A stretch of DNA of 64,000 nucleotides, taken from positions 3,844,001-3,908,000 of the forward strand of contig NZ_JBGEDP010000001.1 in the NCBI RefSeq assembly GCF_041206865.1. Reading direction: 5' to 3'. Source of the stretch: Mycobacterium sp. HUMS_12744610 (lineage in GTDB: Bacteria; Actinomycetota; Actinomycetes; Mycobacteriales; Mycobacteriaceae). The notes beneath the pieces are model-generated. The model made no database searches, was not told the origin of the DNA, and saw nothing but the letters and a program-made list of their open reading frames with translations. The position numbers were made by a program, and so were the translations under genes. Positions 1-8,309 of this stretch are shown here, in pieces. The first letter of the stretch is position 1. Each line of letters begins with the position of its first letter.

Positions 1-492
1 GACCGTCTCGTGGACCTGCTCCATCGTGAAACACACTCGGCTGCGGGCGGATTCGCCCCCGACCTTGGCGACGATGTCCTTGAACATCTGCCGGTCCTCG
101 CCGCGCTGGATGGCGTCGAAGTCGGCCCCGATGAGTTCGATGCCGTACCGTTCCAGCGCCCCGTTCTCGTGCAGCGCGACCGCGGTGTTGAGCGCGGTCT
201 GCCCGCCCAGGGTGGCCAGCAGCGCGTCGATGCGGTTGCCGCGCTCGGCCTGCTGGGCGATCACCCGCTCGACGAAGGCCGGGGTGATGGGCTCGATGTA
301 AGTGAAGTCGGCGTACTCGGGGTCGGTCATGATGGTGGCCGGGTTGGAGTTGACCAGGCTCACCTGCAGGCCCTCGGCCCGCAGCACCCGGCAGGCCTGC
401 GTGCCGGAGTAGTCGAACTCGCAGGCCTGTCCGATCACGATCGGCCCCGAGCCGATCACCAGCACGTGGTTGAGGTCGGTGCGACGCGGCAC
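1..492 (-). CDS. carB: Carbamoyl-phosphate synthase large subunit, N-terminal part (partial)
   Basis: This is the ATP-grasp subunit that makes carbamoyl phosphate from bicarbonate, ammonia and two ATP for pyrimidine and arginine synthesis in the cytoplasm. Only the first 164 codons lie in the window; the rest continues past position 1. The protein opens [20 protein letters not shown], the glycine-rich start of the carboxyphosphate domain, and keeps [13 protein letters not shown] and [12 protein letters not shown], both hallmarks of CarB. A GTG at 492 is chosen because it begins the conserved N-terminus and is preceded by a purine-rich GGGAAGGAAG site. It lies 85 bases after carA, its partner subunit, and a large hairpin fills that gap. 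The family call is very sure. Confidence 0.97.
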   Translation of the reverse strand, partial: MPRRTDLNHVLVIGSGPIVIGQACEFDYSGTQACRVLRAEGLQVSLVNSNPATIMTDPEYADFTYIEPITPAFVERVIAQQAERGNRIDALLATLGGQTALNTAVALHENGALERYGIELIGADFDAIQRGEDRQMFKDIVAKVGGESARSRVCFTMEQVHETV

Positions 493-514
493 TAGCGCTT
501 CCTTCCCATCTCGG

Positions 515-576
515 CGCGAGCGTGCGGGTGTGCACGCCGGCACGCCGTCAGCGGCGTGCAACTGCGCACGCTCGCG
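515..576. repeat. Nested inverted repeat between carA and carB
   Basis: Two perfect 12-base arms (CGCGAGCGTGCG at 515-526 and its complement at 565-576) enclose a second pair (TGCACGCC at 531-538 and GGCGTGCA at 553-560). The element sits just after the carA stop codon, inside the transcribed operon. In RNA it would form a long GC-rich hairpin. There is no U tract, so a simple terminator is unlikely. It could be an RNA-stability or attenuation element, or a dispersed intergenic palindrome. Confidence 0.8.
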
Positions 577-577
577 G

Positions 578-1696
578 TCATTGCTGCCCCGCCATCAGGT
601 CGACGAATTGGTCGAACAGGTATTCCGCGTCGTGCGGACCGGCGGCGGCCTCGGGGTGGTACTGCACCGAGAACGCCCGCCCGTCGGCGAGTTTGACGCC
701 CTCCACCACGCCGTCGTTGGCGCAGGTGTGGCTGACCACCGCGGGGCCGAACGGCGTGTCGAAGGTCTGGCCCGCCTCCCCTTCCAGCGCGAACCCGTGG
801 TTCTGGGCGGTGATCGCGACCCGGCCGGTGGCGTGGTCGATGACCGGGATGTTGATACCCCGGTGCCCGAACACCATCTTGTAGGTGGACAGTCCCAGCG
901 CCCGCCCGAGGATCTGGTTGCCGAAACAGATGCCGAACAGAGGGATTCCGGCGCCCAGCACCTCGCGGGTGAGCCCGACGACATGGTCGGCGGTGGCCGG
1001 GTCACCGGGCCCGTTGGACAGGAAGACGCCGTCGGGCTGCAGCTCGCTGATCTGCTCGAAGGTGGCCGACGACGGCAGGACGTGGCTGCGGATGCCGCGG
1101 CGGGCGAAGTTGCGCGGGGTGTTGGTCTTGATCCCGAGGTCCAGCGCGGCCACCGTGAACCGGCGGGCGCCCTCCGCCTCGACGACGTAGGGCTGCGGCG
1201 TGCTGACCTCGTCCGCCAGGTCGGCGCCCAGCATCGAACGCTGGCCGACGACCCGCTCGAGCAGTTCGGCCGGTTCGGCCAGGGCGTCGCCGGAGAACAC
1301 GCCGGCCTTCATCGATCCGCGGCTGCGCAGACGCCGCACCACCGCGCGGGTGTCGATGCCGGCGATCCCGACGATGTGCTGGCGGACCAGCTCGTCCTCC
1401 AGGGTGCCGGTGGCGCGCCAGTTGGACGCCCGCGGTGACGGGTCGCGCACCGCGTACCCGGCCACCCAGATCCTGTCGCCGCGGCTCTCGGCGTCCTCGG
1501 CGTTCCAGCCGGTGTTGCCGATCTGCGGCGCGGTGGCCACCACGATCTGGCGGTGATAGCTCGGATCGGTCAGCGTCTCCTGATAGCCGGACATGCCGGT
1601 GGAGAACACGGCCTCCCCCAGCGTTTGGCCGACCTCGCCGTACGGCGTGCCGGTGAAGACGCGGCCGTCCTCGAGCACCAGCAGGGCCTTGGTCAC
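578..1696 (-). CDS. carA: Carbamoyl-phosphate synthase small (glutaminase) subunit
   Basis: It hydrolyses glutamine and channels ammonia to CarB. The 372-residue length is normal. The N-terminal CPSase domain begins [17 protein letters not shown] and contains [21 protein letters not shown]. The C-terminal class I glutamine amidotransferase domain has the nucleophile cysteine in [12 protein letters not shown], and the catalytic His/Glu in [11 protein letters not shown] near the end. It overlaps the preceding membrane-protein gene by 4 bases (ATGA type), so the two are probably translationally coupled. As part of the pyr operon it should respond to PyrR control at the operon start. No anomalies are seen. 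Confidence 0.98.
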   Translation of the reverse strand: MTKALLVLEDGRVFTGTPYGEVGQTLGEAVFSTGMSGYQETLTDPSYHRQIVVATAPQIGNTGWNAEDAESRGDRIWVAGYAVRDPSPRASNWRATGTLEDELVRQHIVGIAGIDTRAVVRRLRSRGSMKAGVFSGDALAEPAELLERVVGQRSMLGADLADEVSTPQPYVVEAEGARRFTVAALDLGIKTNTPRNFARRGIRSHVLPSSATFEQISELQPDGVFLSNGPGDPATADHVVGLTREVLGAGIPLFGICFGNQILGRALGLSTYKMVFGHRGINIPVIDHATGRVAITAQNHGFALEGEAGQTFDTPFGPAVVSHTCANDGVVEGVKLADGRAFSVQYHPEAAAGPHDAEYLFDQFVDLMAGQQ

Positions 1697-2223
1697 GCTG
1701 CTCCCTCCTTGCGCTGCTGCGGGCCGGGCGACCCCGCCCGCAGCACGTCGTAGTATTCGTCACGGTTTCCGGCGCGGAACCCGGTGTCGATCTCGGCGCC
1801 CGACGGCAGCCGCCACCGGATCGCCAGTATCCCGTTGCGGGCGCCGACCTTTCCGGCCATGCGCCGCTCGGTGCGGACGGCGGCGATCGACTCCTGGGGA
1901 ATCCAAATCGGATTGGCGTGGCTGCGTTCCAGCAGGATCCCCTCCGGATAGCGGGTCAGCACGGCCTTGCTGCGGTAGCCCAGGTCGCCGGCCGTGACGC
2001 GGTCGTTCCAGGCGGGCGACAGCGTGCACCCGAGATAGGCGCCGCGGATGGTGCTGGTCGCAGCGCCCACCTCGGCGGGCATCTGGGGCAGATTTCCGAT
2101 CAGCTCGGCCTGCCGCTCGGCGCGACGCCGCCAGCCGCGCATCATCAGCTGGATCAGCACCGCGATCACCACCACCAGCACGGCCGCGAAAATGAGCGAC
2201 CCCACCAGCGTGCCGGAGTTCAT
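1693..2223 (-). CDS. Membrane-anchored protein of the pyr operon (Rv1382-like)
   Basis: A 176-residue protein of unknown function. One N-terminal transmembrane helix (about residues 7-27, [20 protein letters not shown]) is followed by a basic stretch [11 protein letters not shown], which predicts a cytoplasmic soluble part. That part is beta-rich and looks like a PH-like fold. M. tuberculosis has a similar gene, Rv1382, at the same place between pyrC and carA. I choose the ATG at 2223 because an AGGAG motif lies 8 bases upstream; an in-frame GTG at 2232 is the alternative. A role in pyrimidine metabolism is suggested only by its conserved position. Confidence 0.85.
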   Translation of the reverse strand: MNSGTLVGSLIFAAVLVVVIAVLIQLMMRGWRRRAERQAELIGNLPQMPAEVGAATSTIRGAYLGCTLSPAWNDRVTAGDLGYRSKAVLTRYPEGILLERSHANPIWIPQESIAAVRTERRMAGKVGARNGILAIRWRLPSGAEIDTGFRAGNRDEYYDVLRAGSPGPQQRKEGAA

Positions 2224-2276
2224 GGGCGCCACTCCTGCCCACCGCTGCGCTGTCGATCGTCGCCGGCGCGGTTCAT
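2220..2276 (-). repeat. MIRU-like interspersed element between pyrC and the Rv1382-like gene
   Basis: The 57-base spacer reads as a short open frame whose ATG overlaps the pyrC stop (ATGA) and whose stop overlaps the next gene's ATG (CATGA). It shares the core CGCGCCGGCGACGAT and a GC-rich AGGAG-containing tail with the spacer at 37081-37138. Overlapping start and stop codons and an embedded ribosome binding site are the known properties of mycobacterial interspersed repetitive units. This copy is diverged (GACAGCGCAGCGGTGGGCAGGAG). Confidence 0.7.
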
Positions 2277-3565
2277 GCCGGGCTCTTCCCGTCTCGGGCG
2301 GTGACCTTGCCGCGCAGCAGGGTAGCGGTCACGGTGGCGGGCAAAGTCATCGACTCGTACGGCGTGTTGGCCGACCGGCTGGCCAGATGCGACCCGGCGA
2401 CCGTCCAGGTGGCGTCGGGGTCGACCACGGTCAAATTCGCCGGCTCCCCCACCTCCAGCGGGCGGCCGTGGTCGGGCAGGCGCGCGATGCGGGCCGGGTT
2501 CTCGCTCATCACCCTGGCGACGTCGCGCCAGGTCAGCAGCCCGGGCGCGACCATGGTCTGCACCACCACCGAGAGCGCCGTCTGCAGCCCCAGCATGCCG
2601 GGGCGCGCCGCGGAGAACTCGACGCATTTCTCGTGCTCGGCGTGGGGTGCGTGATCGGTGGCCACACATTCGATTACCCCGTCGGCGAGCGCTTGACGCA
2701 AAGCGAGCGCATCGGAGGCTTCCCGCAGCGGCGGATTGACCCGGTTGACCCCGTCGTAGCTGGTCAGTCTGGTGTCGTCGAGCAGCAGATGGTGGGGGGT
2801 GACCTCGGCGGTGATCGAGATACCTTGGCCCTTGGCCCATTTCAGGATCTCCACGGTGCCCGCGGTGGAGGCGTGGCAGATGTGCACCCGGGCGCCGGCG
2901 TCGCGGGCCAGCAGCGCGTCGCGCGCGACGATCGATTCCTCGGCGGCTCTGGGCCATCCGGCCAGCCCCAGCCGCCCGGCGGTAGGCCCCTCATGGGCGA
3001 CGGCGCCCGCGGTCAGTCGCGGCTCCTCGGCGTGCTGGGCGATGAGCACCCCCAGCCCGGCGGCGTATTCCAGGGCGCGGCGCATCACCAGCGGGTCGTG
3101 CACGCACACACCGTCGTCGGAGAACATCCGCACCTGCGCGGCGCCGGCGGCCATCATGCCCATCTCGGTGAGCTGCACCCCGGCCAGTCCGACGGTGACG
3201 GCCCCGACGGGGTGCACGTCGACCAGGCCGACCTGCTGGCCGCGGTGCCAGACGTGATCGGTGACCACCGGGCTGTCGGCGACCGGGTCGGTGTTGGCCA
3301 TCGCGAACACCGCGGTGAATCCACCCAAAGCCGCTGCGGCCGAACCTGTTTCGATGTCCTCGGCGTATTCGCGGCCGGGCTCGCGCAGGTGGGTGTGCAG
3401 GTCGACGAATCCGGGCAGCAGCACGTGGCCGGTGGCGTCGATGACGTCCGCGGTGTCGGGGATCGCGAGCCCGGCACCGATCCGGGCGATCTGGCCGTCC
3501 TCGACCAGCACGTCGACCCGGTCGCCCTCGCCGTAGAGCCGGACCCCGCGAAGCAGCACAGTCAC
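2273..3565 (-). CDS. pyrC: Dihydroorotase
   Basis: It cyclises N-carbamoyl-aspartate to dihydroorotate, the third pyrimidine step. The 430-residue length fits a class I (amidohydrolase) dihydroorotase. The metal-binding [10 protein letters not shown] motif is near residue 60, [10 protein letters not shown] is in the middle, and [10 protein letters not shown] provides the catalytic aspartate. The start is a GTG at 3565 overlapping the pyrB stop by 4 bases (GTGA). Reading further upstream in the same frame only runs through pyrB, so I rejected a longer form. Identity is secure. Confidence 0.98.
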   Translation of the reverse strand: MTVLLRGVRLYGEGDRVDVLVEDGQIARIGAGLAIPDTADVIDATGHVLLPGFVDLHTHLREPGREYAEDIETGSAAAALGGFTAVFAMANTDPVADSPVVTDHVWHRGQQVGLVDVHPVGAVTVGLAGVQLTEMGMMAAGAAQVRMFSDDGVCVHDPLVMRRALEYAAGLGVLIAQHAEEPRLTAGAVAHEGPTAGRLGLAGWPRAAEESIVARDALLARDAGARVHICHASTAGTVEILKWAKGQGISITAEVTPHHLLLDDTRLTSYDGVNRVNPPLREASDALALRQALADGVIECVATDHAPHAEHEKCVEFSAARPGMLGLQTALSVVVQTMVAPGLLTWRDVARVMSENPARIARLPDHGRPLEVGEPANLTVVDPDATWTVAGSHLASRSANTPYESMTLPATVTATLLRGKVTARDGKSPA

Positions 3566-4527
3566 GCCGCACCCTCTTCCCCGGCCGGTTCGGTGCCGAC
3601 CAGCACATGGAACAAGACGGCCATCCGCACGTGTACCCCGTTGGAAACCTGTTGCAGCACAGCCGATTGCGTTGAGTCGGCCACCGAAGAGGCGATCTCC
3701 ATGCCGCGCACCATCGGTCCCGGGTGCAGGACCACCGCGTGGCCGGGAAGCATGGCCTGGCGGCGGTCGGAAAGGCCGTAGCGGACCGAGTATTCGCGCA
3801 CCGAGGGGAAGAAGCCGCCGGTCATCCGCTCGGCCTGCACCCGCAGCATCAGCACCGCGTCGGCGGCGGGCAGCTCGGCGTCGAAGTCGTAGGAGACGGT
3901 GGCCGGCCAGCCGTCGACCCCGGCCGGCAGCAGCGTCGGCGGCGCCACCAGCACCACCTCGGCGCCCAGGGTGGCCAGCAGCATGACGTTGGAGCGGGCG
4001 ACGCGGCTGTGCAGGATGTCCCCGACGATCACGATGCGCCGCCCCTCGATGCCGCCGAGCCGCTGGCGCAGGGTCAACGCGTCCAGCAGCGCCTGGGTCG
4101 GGTGTTCGTGGGTGCCGTCGCCGGCGTTGATCACCGACGGGCCGCCCCCGTCGAGGCCCGCGGACGAACTCCACTCGGCCAGCAGATGCGCGGCGCCCGA
4201 GGCCGGGTGCCGGACGATCAGCGCGTCGGCGCCGGCCGCCCGAAGCGTGAACGCGGTGTCGCGCAGCGACTCCCCCTTGCCCACCGAGGATCCGGTCGCG
4301 CTGACGTTGATCACGTCCGCGCTCATCCACTTGCCGGCCACCTCGAACGACACCCGGGTGCGGGTCGAGTTCTCGTAGAACATCGTGATCACGGTGCGGC
4401 CGCGCAGCGTCGGAAGCTTCTTGATCTCGCGGCCCACCAGGGCCTGCGCGAACCGGTCGGCGTCGTCGAGGATCGCGGTGGCCTCGTCGCGGCTCAGGTC
4501 GCCGGCGGCCAACAGGTGTCTGGTCAT
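3562..4527 (-). CDS. pyrB: Aspartate carbamoyltransferase catalytic subunit
   Basis: It condenses carbamoyl phosphate with aspartate to give carbamoyl-aspartate. The protein is 321 residues. Carbamoyl-phosphate-binding STRTR (in [13 protein letters not shown]) lies near residue 54, followed by [12 protein letters not shown], then [14 protein letters not shown] and the LHPGPMVRG segment that binds aspartate. No regulatory pyrI gene is adjacent, as is usual in actinobacteria. It overlaps pyrR by 4 bases and pyrC by 4 bases, making a coupled pyrR-pyrB-pyrC core. Confidence 0.98.
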   Translation of the reverse strand: MTRHLLAAGDLSRDEATAILDDADRFAQALVGREIKKLPTLRGRTVITMFYENSTRTRVSFEVAGKWMSADVINVSATGSSVGKGESLRDTAFTLRAAGADALIVRHPASGAAHLLAEWSSSAGLDGGGPSVINAGDGTHEHPTQALLDALTLRQRLGGIEGRRIVIVGDILHSRVARSNVMLLATLGAEVVLVAPPTLLPAGVDGWPATVSYDFDAELPAADAVLMLRVQAERMTGGFFPSVREYSVRYGLSDRRQAMLPGHAVVLHPGPMVRGMEIASSVADSTQSAVLQQVSNGVHVRMAVLFHVLVGTEPAGEEGAA

Positions 4528-5099
4528 CTGATGTCGTCCCTCGAGATCACCACGCCGTCGCGGCCGTCGTGCTCGCCGAGCAGCACGTGGACGCTCTCGC
4601 TGCGTGAGCTCGGTACGTTCTTGCCCACATAGTCGGCCCGCAACGGGAGTTCGCGGTGGCCACGGTCCACCAGCACCGCCAGTTGCACCGCGCGGGGCCG
4701 GCCGACGTCGCGCAGCGCGTCCAGGGCGGCGGCCACGGTGCGTCCCGAGAACAGCACGTCGTCGACCAGGATCACGAGGGCGTCGTCGACGCCGCCGGCG
4801 GGGATCGAGGTGGGTTCCAGCGCCCGGGGCGGCTTCTGCCTGAGGTCGTCGCGGTACAGCGTGATGTCCAGGGCGCCGCGCGCGACGTCGACCCCGCTGT
4901 ACTCGCCGATGTGGACGGCCAGGCGTTCGGCCAGGATGACGCCGCGGGTCGGGATCCCGAGCAGCACGACGCGCGGCGCGTCCGCGCCGTCGAGCGCGGT
5001 CTTCTCGATGATCTGGTGCGCGATGCGGGAAATGGTGCGACCCACGTCGGCCGCCGACATCAATTCGCGGCCGGTGGCGGATTCGTCCGCGGCACCCAT
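4524..5099 (-). CDS. pyrR: PyrR: uracil phosphoribosyltransferase and RNA-binding regulator of the pyr operon
   Basis: First gene of the pyrimidine operon. PyrR binds pyr mRNA in the presence of UMP/UTP and represses the operon; it also has uracil phosphoribosyltransferase activity. The 191-residue protein carries the type I PRPP-binding loop [19 protein letters not shown] near residues 112-130 and the PyrR signature [15 protein letters not shown] near residue 50. The ATG at 5099 follows GGAGG by 11 bases, and that Shine-Dalgarno sequence lies inside a predicted PyrR-binding loop (5107-5137). An in-frame ATG after ATGREL (residue 14) would give a shorter form. Confidence 0.97.
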   Translation of the reverse strand: MGAADESATGRELMSAADVGRTISRIAHQIIEKTALDGADAPRVVLLGIPTRGVILAERLAVHIGEYSGVDVARGALDITLYRDDLRQKPPRALEPTSIPAGGVDDALVILVDDVLFSGRTVAAALDALRDVGRPRAVQLAVLVDRGHRELPLRADYVGKNVPSSRSESVHVLLGEHDGRDGVVISRDDIR

Positions 5100-5106
5100 G
5101 CGTGAC

Positions 5107-5137
5107 TTGACCTCCTTCTCCGCCTCGCGGGACGGAT
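5107..5137 (-). promoter_or_regulatory. Predicted PyrR-binding RNA loop overlapping the pyrR ribosome binding site
   Basis: On the minus strand the leader contains GUCCCGCGAGGCGGAGAAGG and then AGGUC, resembling the conserved UCC-n-G-n-GAGG hairpin loop bound by PyrR in Bacillus. GGAGG of the Shine-Dalgarno lies on the 3' side of the hairpin. In M. smegmatis PyrR is known to act by translational repression at such a site, and the geometry here suits that mechanism. The structure is read by eye and not folded computationally. Confidence 0.65.
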
Positions 5138-5222
5138 CGTTAAAGGATGTCGACTGCCCGGCAGCTTAGCATCGCCGGCGGCGGCGCCGATACGGCCCGC
5201 AGACATTGTCCGGGGTGCGCGC

Positions 5223-5243
5223 TAGTATCGAACGCATGTTCGA
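5223..5243 (+). promoter_or_regulatory. LexA (SOS) box and -10 element overlapping the start codon
   Basis: TCGAAC-GCAT-GTTCGA at 5228-5243 is a perfect match to the mycobacterial SOS box TCGAAC(N4)GTTCGA. A TAGTAT -10-like hexamer (5223-5228) abuts it, and the ATG at 5236 lies inside the operator about 8 bases past the -10. This predicts a leaderless mRNA directly repressed by LexA and induced by DNA damage. The same arrangement is known for 13E12-family genes of M. tuberculosis. Confidence 0.85.
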
Positions 5244-5871
5244 AGAATTGGTGGCGGTGGCCCCCCAGGCCGACGAGGCCGCGCTGATCGGGCGCATCGC
5301 CGAGCTGGAACGACTCAAATCGGCCGCCGCGGCCGGCCAGGCCCGCGCGGCCGCCGCCCTGGATGCCACCCGCCGCGCGGACGAGGCCGCCGCCGGGATG
5401 CCCGCCGCCCGGCGCGGGCGCGGCGTGGCCGCCGAAATCGCCCTGGCCCGGCGGGACTCCCCGGCCCGGGGCGGGCGCCATCTCGGACTCGCCAAAGCAC
5501 TGGTGCACGAGATGCCCCACACCCTGGCCACCCTGGAACAGGGGCCGCTCTCGGAGTGGCGGGCCACCCTGATCGTGCGCGAATCCGCCTGCCTGGACGT
5601 CGAAGACCGCCGCACCCTGGACGCCGAGCCGTGCGCCCGGCCCGCGCGGCTCGAGGGCATGGGCGACGCCCGCATCGCCGCGGCCGCCAAAACGATCGCC
5701 TACCGCCTCGACCCGCACGCCGGCGTCGAACGCGCCGCCAAAGCCGCACATGACCGCACCGTCACCATCCGCCACTACCGCTCAGGAGCCCCACCGTGCG
5801 CACCCTCCATCGACCGCAGCGAACTCGAAACCCGCATCGGCAGCACGCTGGCGCAACCGCACGCCGCCTAA
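5236..5871 (+). pseudogene. DUF222 / 13E12-family protein, C-terminally truncated
   Basis: The first ~185 residues are a typical DUF222 N-terminus: MFEELVAVAP, an alanine-rich helical segment, AARRGRGVAAEIALARRDSP, LAKALVHEMPHTL, and LSEWRATLIVRESACLDVEDR. Family members usually run to about 400-480 residues and end in an HNH nuclease motif. Here the reading frame leaves the family near RTVTIRHY and stops at 211 residues without an HNH. The ATG at 5236 is preferred over the upstream GTG-type start at 5206 because it lies in the SOS promoter. Position next to pyrR matches Rv1378c. It may be a relic or a short expressed form. Confidence 0.75.
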
Positions 5872-5888
5872 GACCTAAGCTGGCACCA

Positions 5889-6560
5889 ATGACCGACTCG
5901 AATTCATCGTCCGGGTTCTCGGGGTTGCAGCGCATGGACTTCGACGCGCTCTACCGCGGCGAGAGCCCCGGCGAGGGCATCCCGCCCATGACCACGCCCC
6001 CCTGGGACACCAAGGCGCCCAAGGACAACGTCATCGCCTGGCACGACCGCGGCTGGGTGCACGGCGACGTCCTCGACATCGGCTGCGGGCTCGGCGACAA
6101 CGCCGCCTATCTGGCCGCGAACGGCTACCGGGTGACGGGACTGGACCTCTCGCCGACGGCGCTGATCACCGCCGAACGGCGGGCCGCCGACGCAGGAGTC
6201 GACGTGCGGTTCGCGGTGGCCGACGCCACCAGGCTCGACGGCTACACCGGCGCCTTCGACACTGTGGTCGACAGCGGCATGTTCCACTGTCTCGACGACG
6301 ACGGGAAGCGCCGCTACGCCGCCGCGGCCCACCGCGCGACCCGGCCCGGGGCGACGTTGCTGATCAGTTGCTTCTCCGATGCCAACCCCGTCGACGACCG
6401 ATGGCCCCGCCCGATGGTCTCCGAGCAGACGCTGCGCGATGTCCTCGGCGGCGCCGGCTGGGACATCGCATCGCTGGAGCCCGCCACGATGCGCCGCGAA
6501 CACGACGGCACCCAGGTCGAGATGTCGTTCTGGTACGTGCGCGCGCAGCGGCGCTCGTGA
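5889..6560 (+). CDS. SAM-dependent class I methyltransferase (Rv1377c-like)
   Basis: A 223-residue cytosolic methyltransferase with motif I VLDIGCGLGDNAAYLA near residue 60, an acidic LDLS after the second strand, and the motif VVDSGMFHCLDDD near residue 120. The C-terminal half (FSDANPVDDRWPRPMVSEQTL) resembles thiopurine-methyltransferase-like proteins; the substrate is unknown. The ATG at 5889 is chosen because the family homology begins there. The stop overlaps the next gene's GTG by 4 bases, so the two genes are probably one unit. Confidence 0.85.
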   Translation: MTDSNSSSGFSGLQRMDFDALYRGESPGEGIPPMTTPPWDTKAPKDNVIAWHDRGWVHGDVLDIGCGLGDNAAYLAANGYRVTGLDLSPTALITAERRAADAGVDVRFAVADATRLDGYTGAFDTVVDSGMFHCLDDDGKRRYAAAAHRATRPGATLLISCFSDANPVDDRWPRPMVSEQTLRDVLGGAGWDIASLEPATMRREHDGTQVEMSFWYVRAQRRS

Positions 6561-7765
6561 ACCTGCAGGGCAACGCGGCCTCCATCCGCGAAGTGTGCGA
6601 CGCGGGGCTGGTCTCCGGCGCGGTGACGCTGGTCTGGCAGCGCGGAGAAGTGCTGCAGGTCAACGAGATCGGCTACCGCGACGTCGAGGCGGGGCTGCCG
6701 ATGCGGCAGGACACCCTGTTCCGCATCGCGTCGATGACCAAACCCGTCACCGTCGCCGCGGTGATGAGCCTCGTCGACGAGGGCAGGCTGGCGCTGAAGG
6801 ACCCGATCGTGCGCTGGGCGCCGGAACTGGCCGACGTACGGGTGCTCGACGACCCACGCGGCCCGCTGGACCGCACCCACCCGGCGCGGCGCGCCATCCT
6901 GATCGAGGACCTGCTCACCCACACCAGCGGCCTGGCCTACGGCTTCTCGGTGACCGGGCCCATCTCGCGGGCCTACGTGCGGCTGCCGTTCAACCAGGGG
7001 CCCGACGCGTGGCTGGCCGAGCTGGCCAAACTGCCGCTGGTGCACCAGCCCGGCGAGCGGGTCACCTACAGCCACTCCATCGACCTGTTGGGGGTCATCG
7101 CATCCCGTGTCGAGGGCAAGCCGTTCCACCGGGTTCTCGACGAGCGGGTGCTGGGTCCGGTGGGCATGCCCGACACCGGCTTCTTCGTGAGCCCCGAGGC
7201 GCGGCGGCGCGCCGCGACGATGTACCGCATCGACGAGCAGGGCGCCCTGCGCCACGACGTCATGGGAACCCCGCACATCAAACCGCCGGCGTTCTGCAAC
7301 GCCGGCGGCGGGCTGTGGTCGACCGCCGGTGACTACCTGCGGTTCGTGCGGATGCTGCTCGGCGGCGGGACCATCGACGGCGTGCGCGTGCTCTCCGCCG
7401 AGTCGGCGCGACTCATGCGCACCGACCGGCTGACCCCCGAACTCAAGCGCCACGACTTCCTGGGAGCGCCGTACTGGGTCGGCCGCGGATTCGGGCTGAA
7501 CCTGTCGGTGGTGACCGATCCGGCGCGCTCCGCCCCACTGTTCGGGCCGGGTGGGCTGGGCACGTTCAGCTGGCCCGGCGCCTACGGCACCTGGTGGCAG
7601 GCCGACCCGTCCGCCGACGACCTGGTCCTGCTGTACCTGATCCAGAACATGCCCGACATGACCGCGGACGCCGCCACGGCCGTCGCGGGCAACACGTCGC
7701 TGGCCCAACTGCGCACGGCGCAGCCGAAATTCGTCCGTCGCACCTATCGAGCGCTCGGCCTGTGA
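6557..7765 (+). CDS. Serine beta-lactamase-like hydrolase (class C / esterase family)
   Basis: A 402-residue protein of the beta-lactamase/transpeptidase-like family. It has the nucleophile SMTK (in FRIASMTKPVTVAAVMSLVD, near residue 58), a TYSHS motif (Y-x-S/N type) near residue 170, and LLTHTSGLAYGF, as in EstB-type esterases. The C-terminal GPGGLGTFSWPGAYGTWW segment is typical of the family. No signal peptide is seen, so it is probably cytosolic and may be an esterase rather than an antibiotic-hydrolysing enzyme. The GTG start at 6557 overlaps the methyltransferase stop. Confidence 0.88.
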   Translation: MNLQGNAASIREVCDAGLVSGAVTLVWQRGEVLQVNEIGYRDVEAGLPMRQDTLFRIASMTKPVTVAAVMSLVDEGRLALKDPIVRWAPELADVRVLDDPRGPLDRTHPARRAILIEDLLTHTSGLAYGFSVTGPISRAYVRLPFNQGPDAWLAELAKLPLVHQPGERVTYSHSIDLLGVIASRVEGKPFHRVLDERVLGPVGMPDTGFFVSPEARRRAATMYRIDEQGALRHDVMGTPHIKPPAFCNAGGGLWSTAGDYLRFVRMLLGGGTIDGVRVLSAESARLMRTDRLTPELKRHDFLGAPYWVGRGFGLNLSVVTDPARSAPLFGPGGLGTFSWPGAYGTWWQADPSADDLVLLYLIQNMPDMTADAATAVAGNTSLAQLRTAQPKFVRRTYRALGL

Positions 7766-8305
7766 ATGCCCGGCTACCCGCCTGACAGCATCGCCGGGCC
7801 CCGGCTGCTGCTGCGGCTGCCCGTCCTCGACGACGCGGGTGCGCTCTTCCAGCGGGTGGCCCGCGATCCCGAGGTCACCCGCTATCTGCTGTGGTCGCCC
7901 CACCCGGACGTGGCGGCGACGCGGCGGGTGATCAGCGAGAAGCTCAACGTCGGCGGCGACGAGCGGACCTGGGTCATCGAGCTGCGACACAGCGGCGAGG
8001 TCGTCGGGATGGTCAGCTGCCGGCAAACCGCCCCGCACTCGGTGGAGATCGGTTACTGCCTCGGCAAGCGCTGGTGGGGCAGGGGTTTGCTGTCCGAGGC
8101 GCTCGACATGCTGCTGCACGCGCTGGAATCCGACCCGCAGATCTACCGGGTGTGGGCCACCTGCAGCCCCGACAACCAGCGGTCCACCCGCCTGCTCGAG
8201 CGTGCCGGTTTCTTCCTGGAGGGCCGCCTCGCCCGGCACGTCGTCTACCCCACCATGGGGCCCGAGCCGCAGGACAGCCTGCTCTACGCCAAGATCCTGC
8301 GGTAG
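7766..8305 (+). CDS. GNAT-family N-acetyltransferase (RimJ/RimL type)
   Basis: A 179-residue acetyltransferase. It starts with GPRLLLRLPVLDDAGALFQ, followed by VEIGYCLGKRWWGRGLLSEAL, the acetyl-CoA-binding region (near residues 92-112) seen in RimJ-like enzymes. The C-terminus has RVWATCSPDNQRSTRLLERAGF. It begins directly after the stop of the beta-lactamase-like gene (TGAATG), completing a three-gene plus-strand unit. The substrate (protein N-terminus, amine or antibiotic) cannot be told from sequence. Confidence 0.88.
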   Translation: MPGYPPDSIAGPRLLLRLPVLDDAGALFQRVARDPEVTRYLLWSPHPDVAATRRVISEKLNVGGDERTWVIELRHSGEVVGMVSCRQTAPHSVEIGYCLGKRWWGRGLLSEALDMLLHALESDPQIYRVWATCSPDNQRSTRLLERAGFFLEGRLARHVVYPTMGPEPQDSLLYAKILR

Positions 8306-8309
8306 CGGC

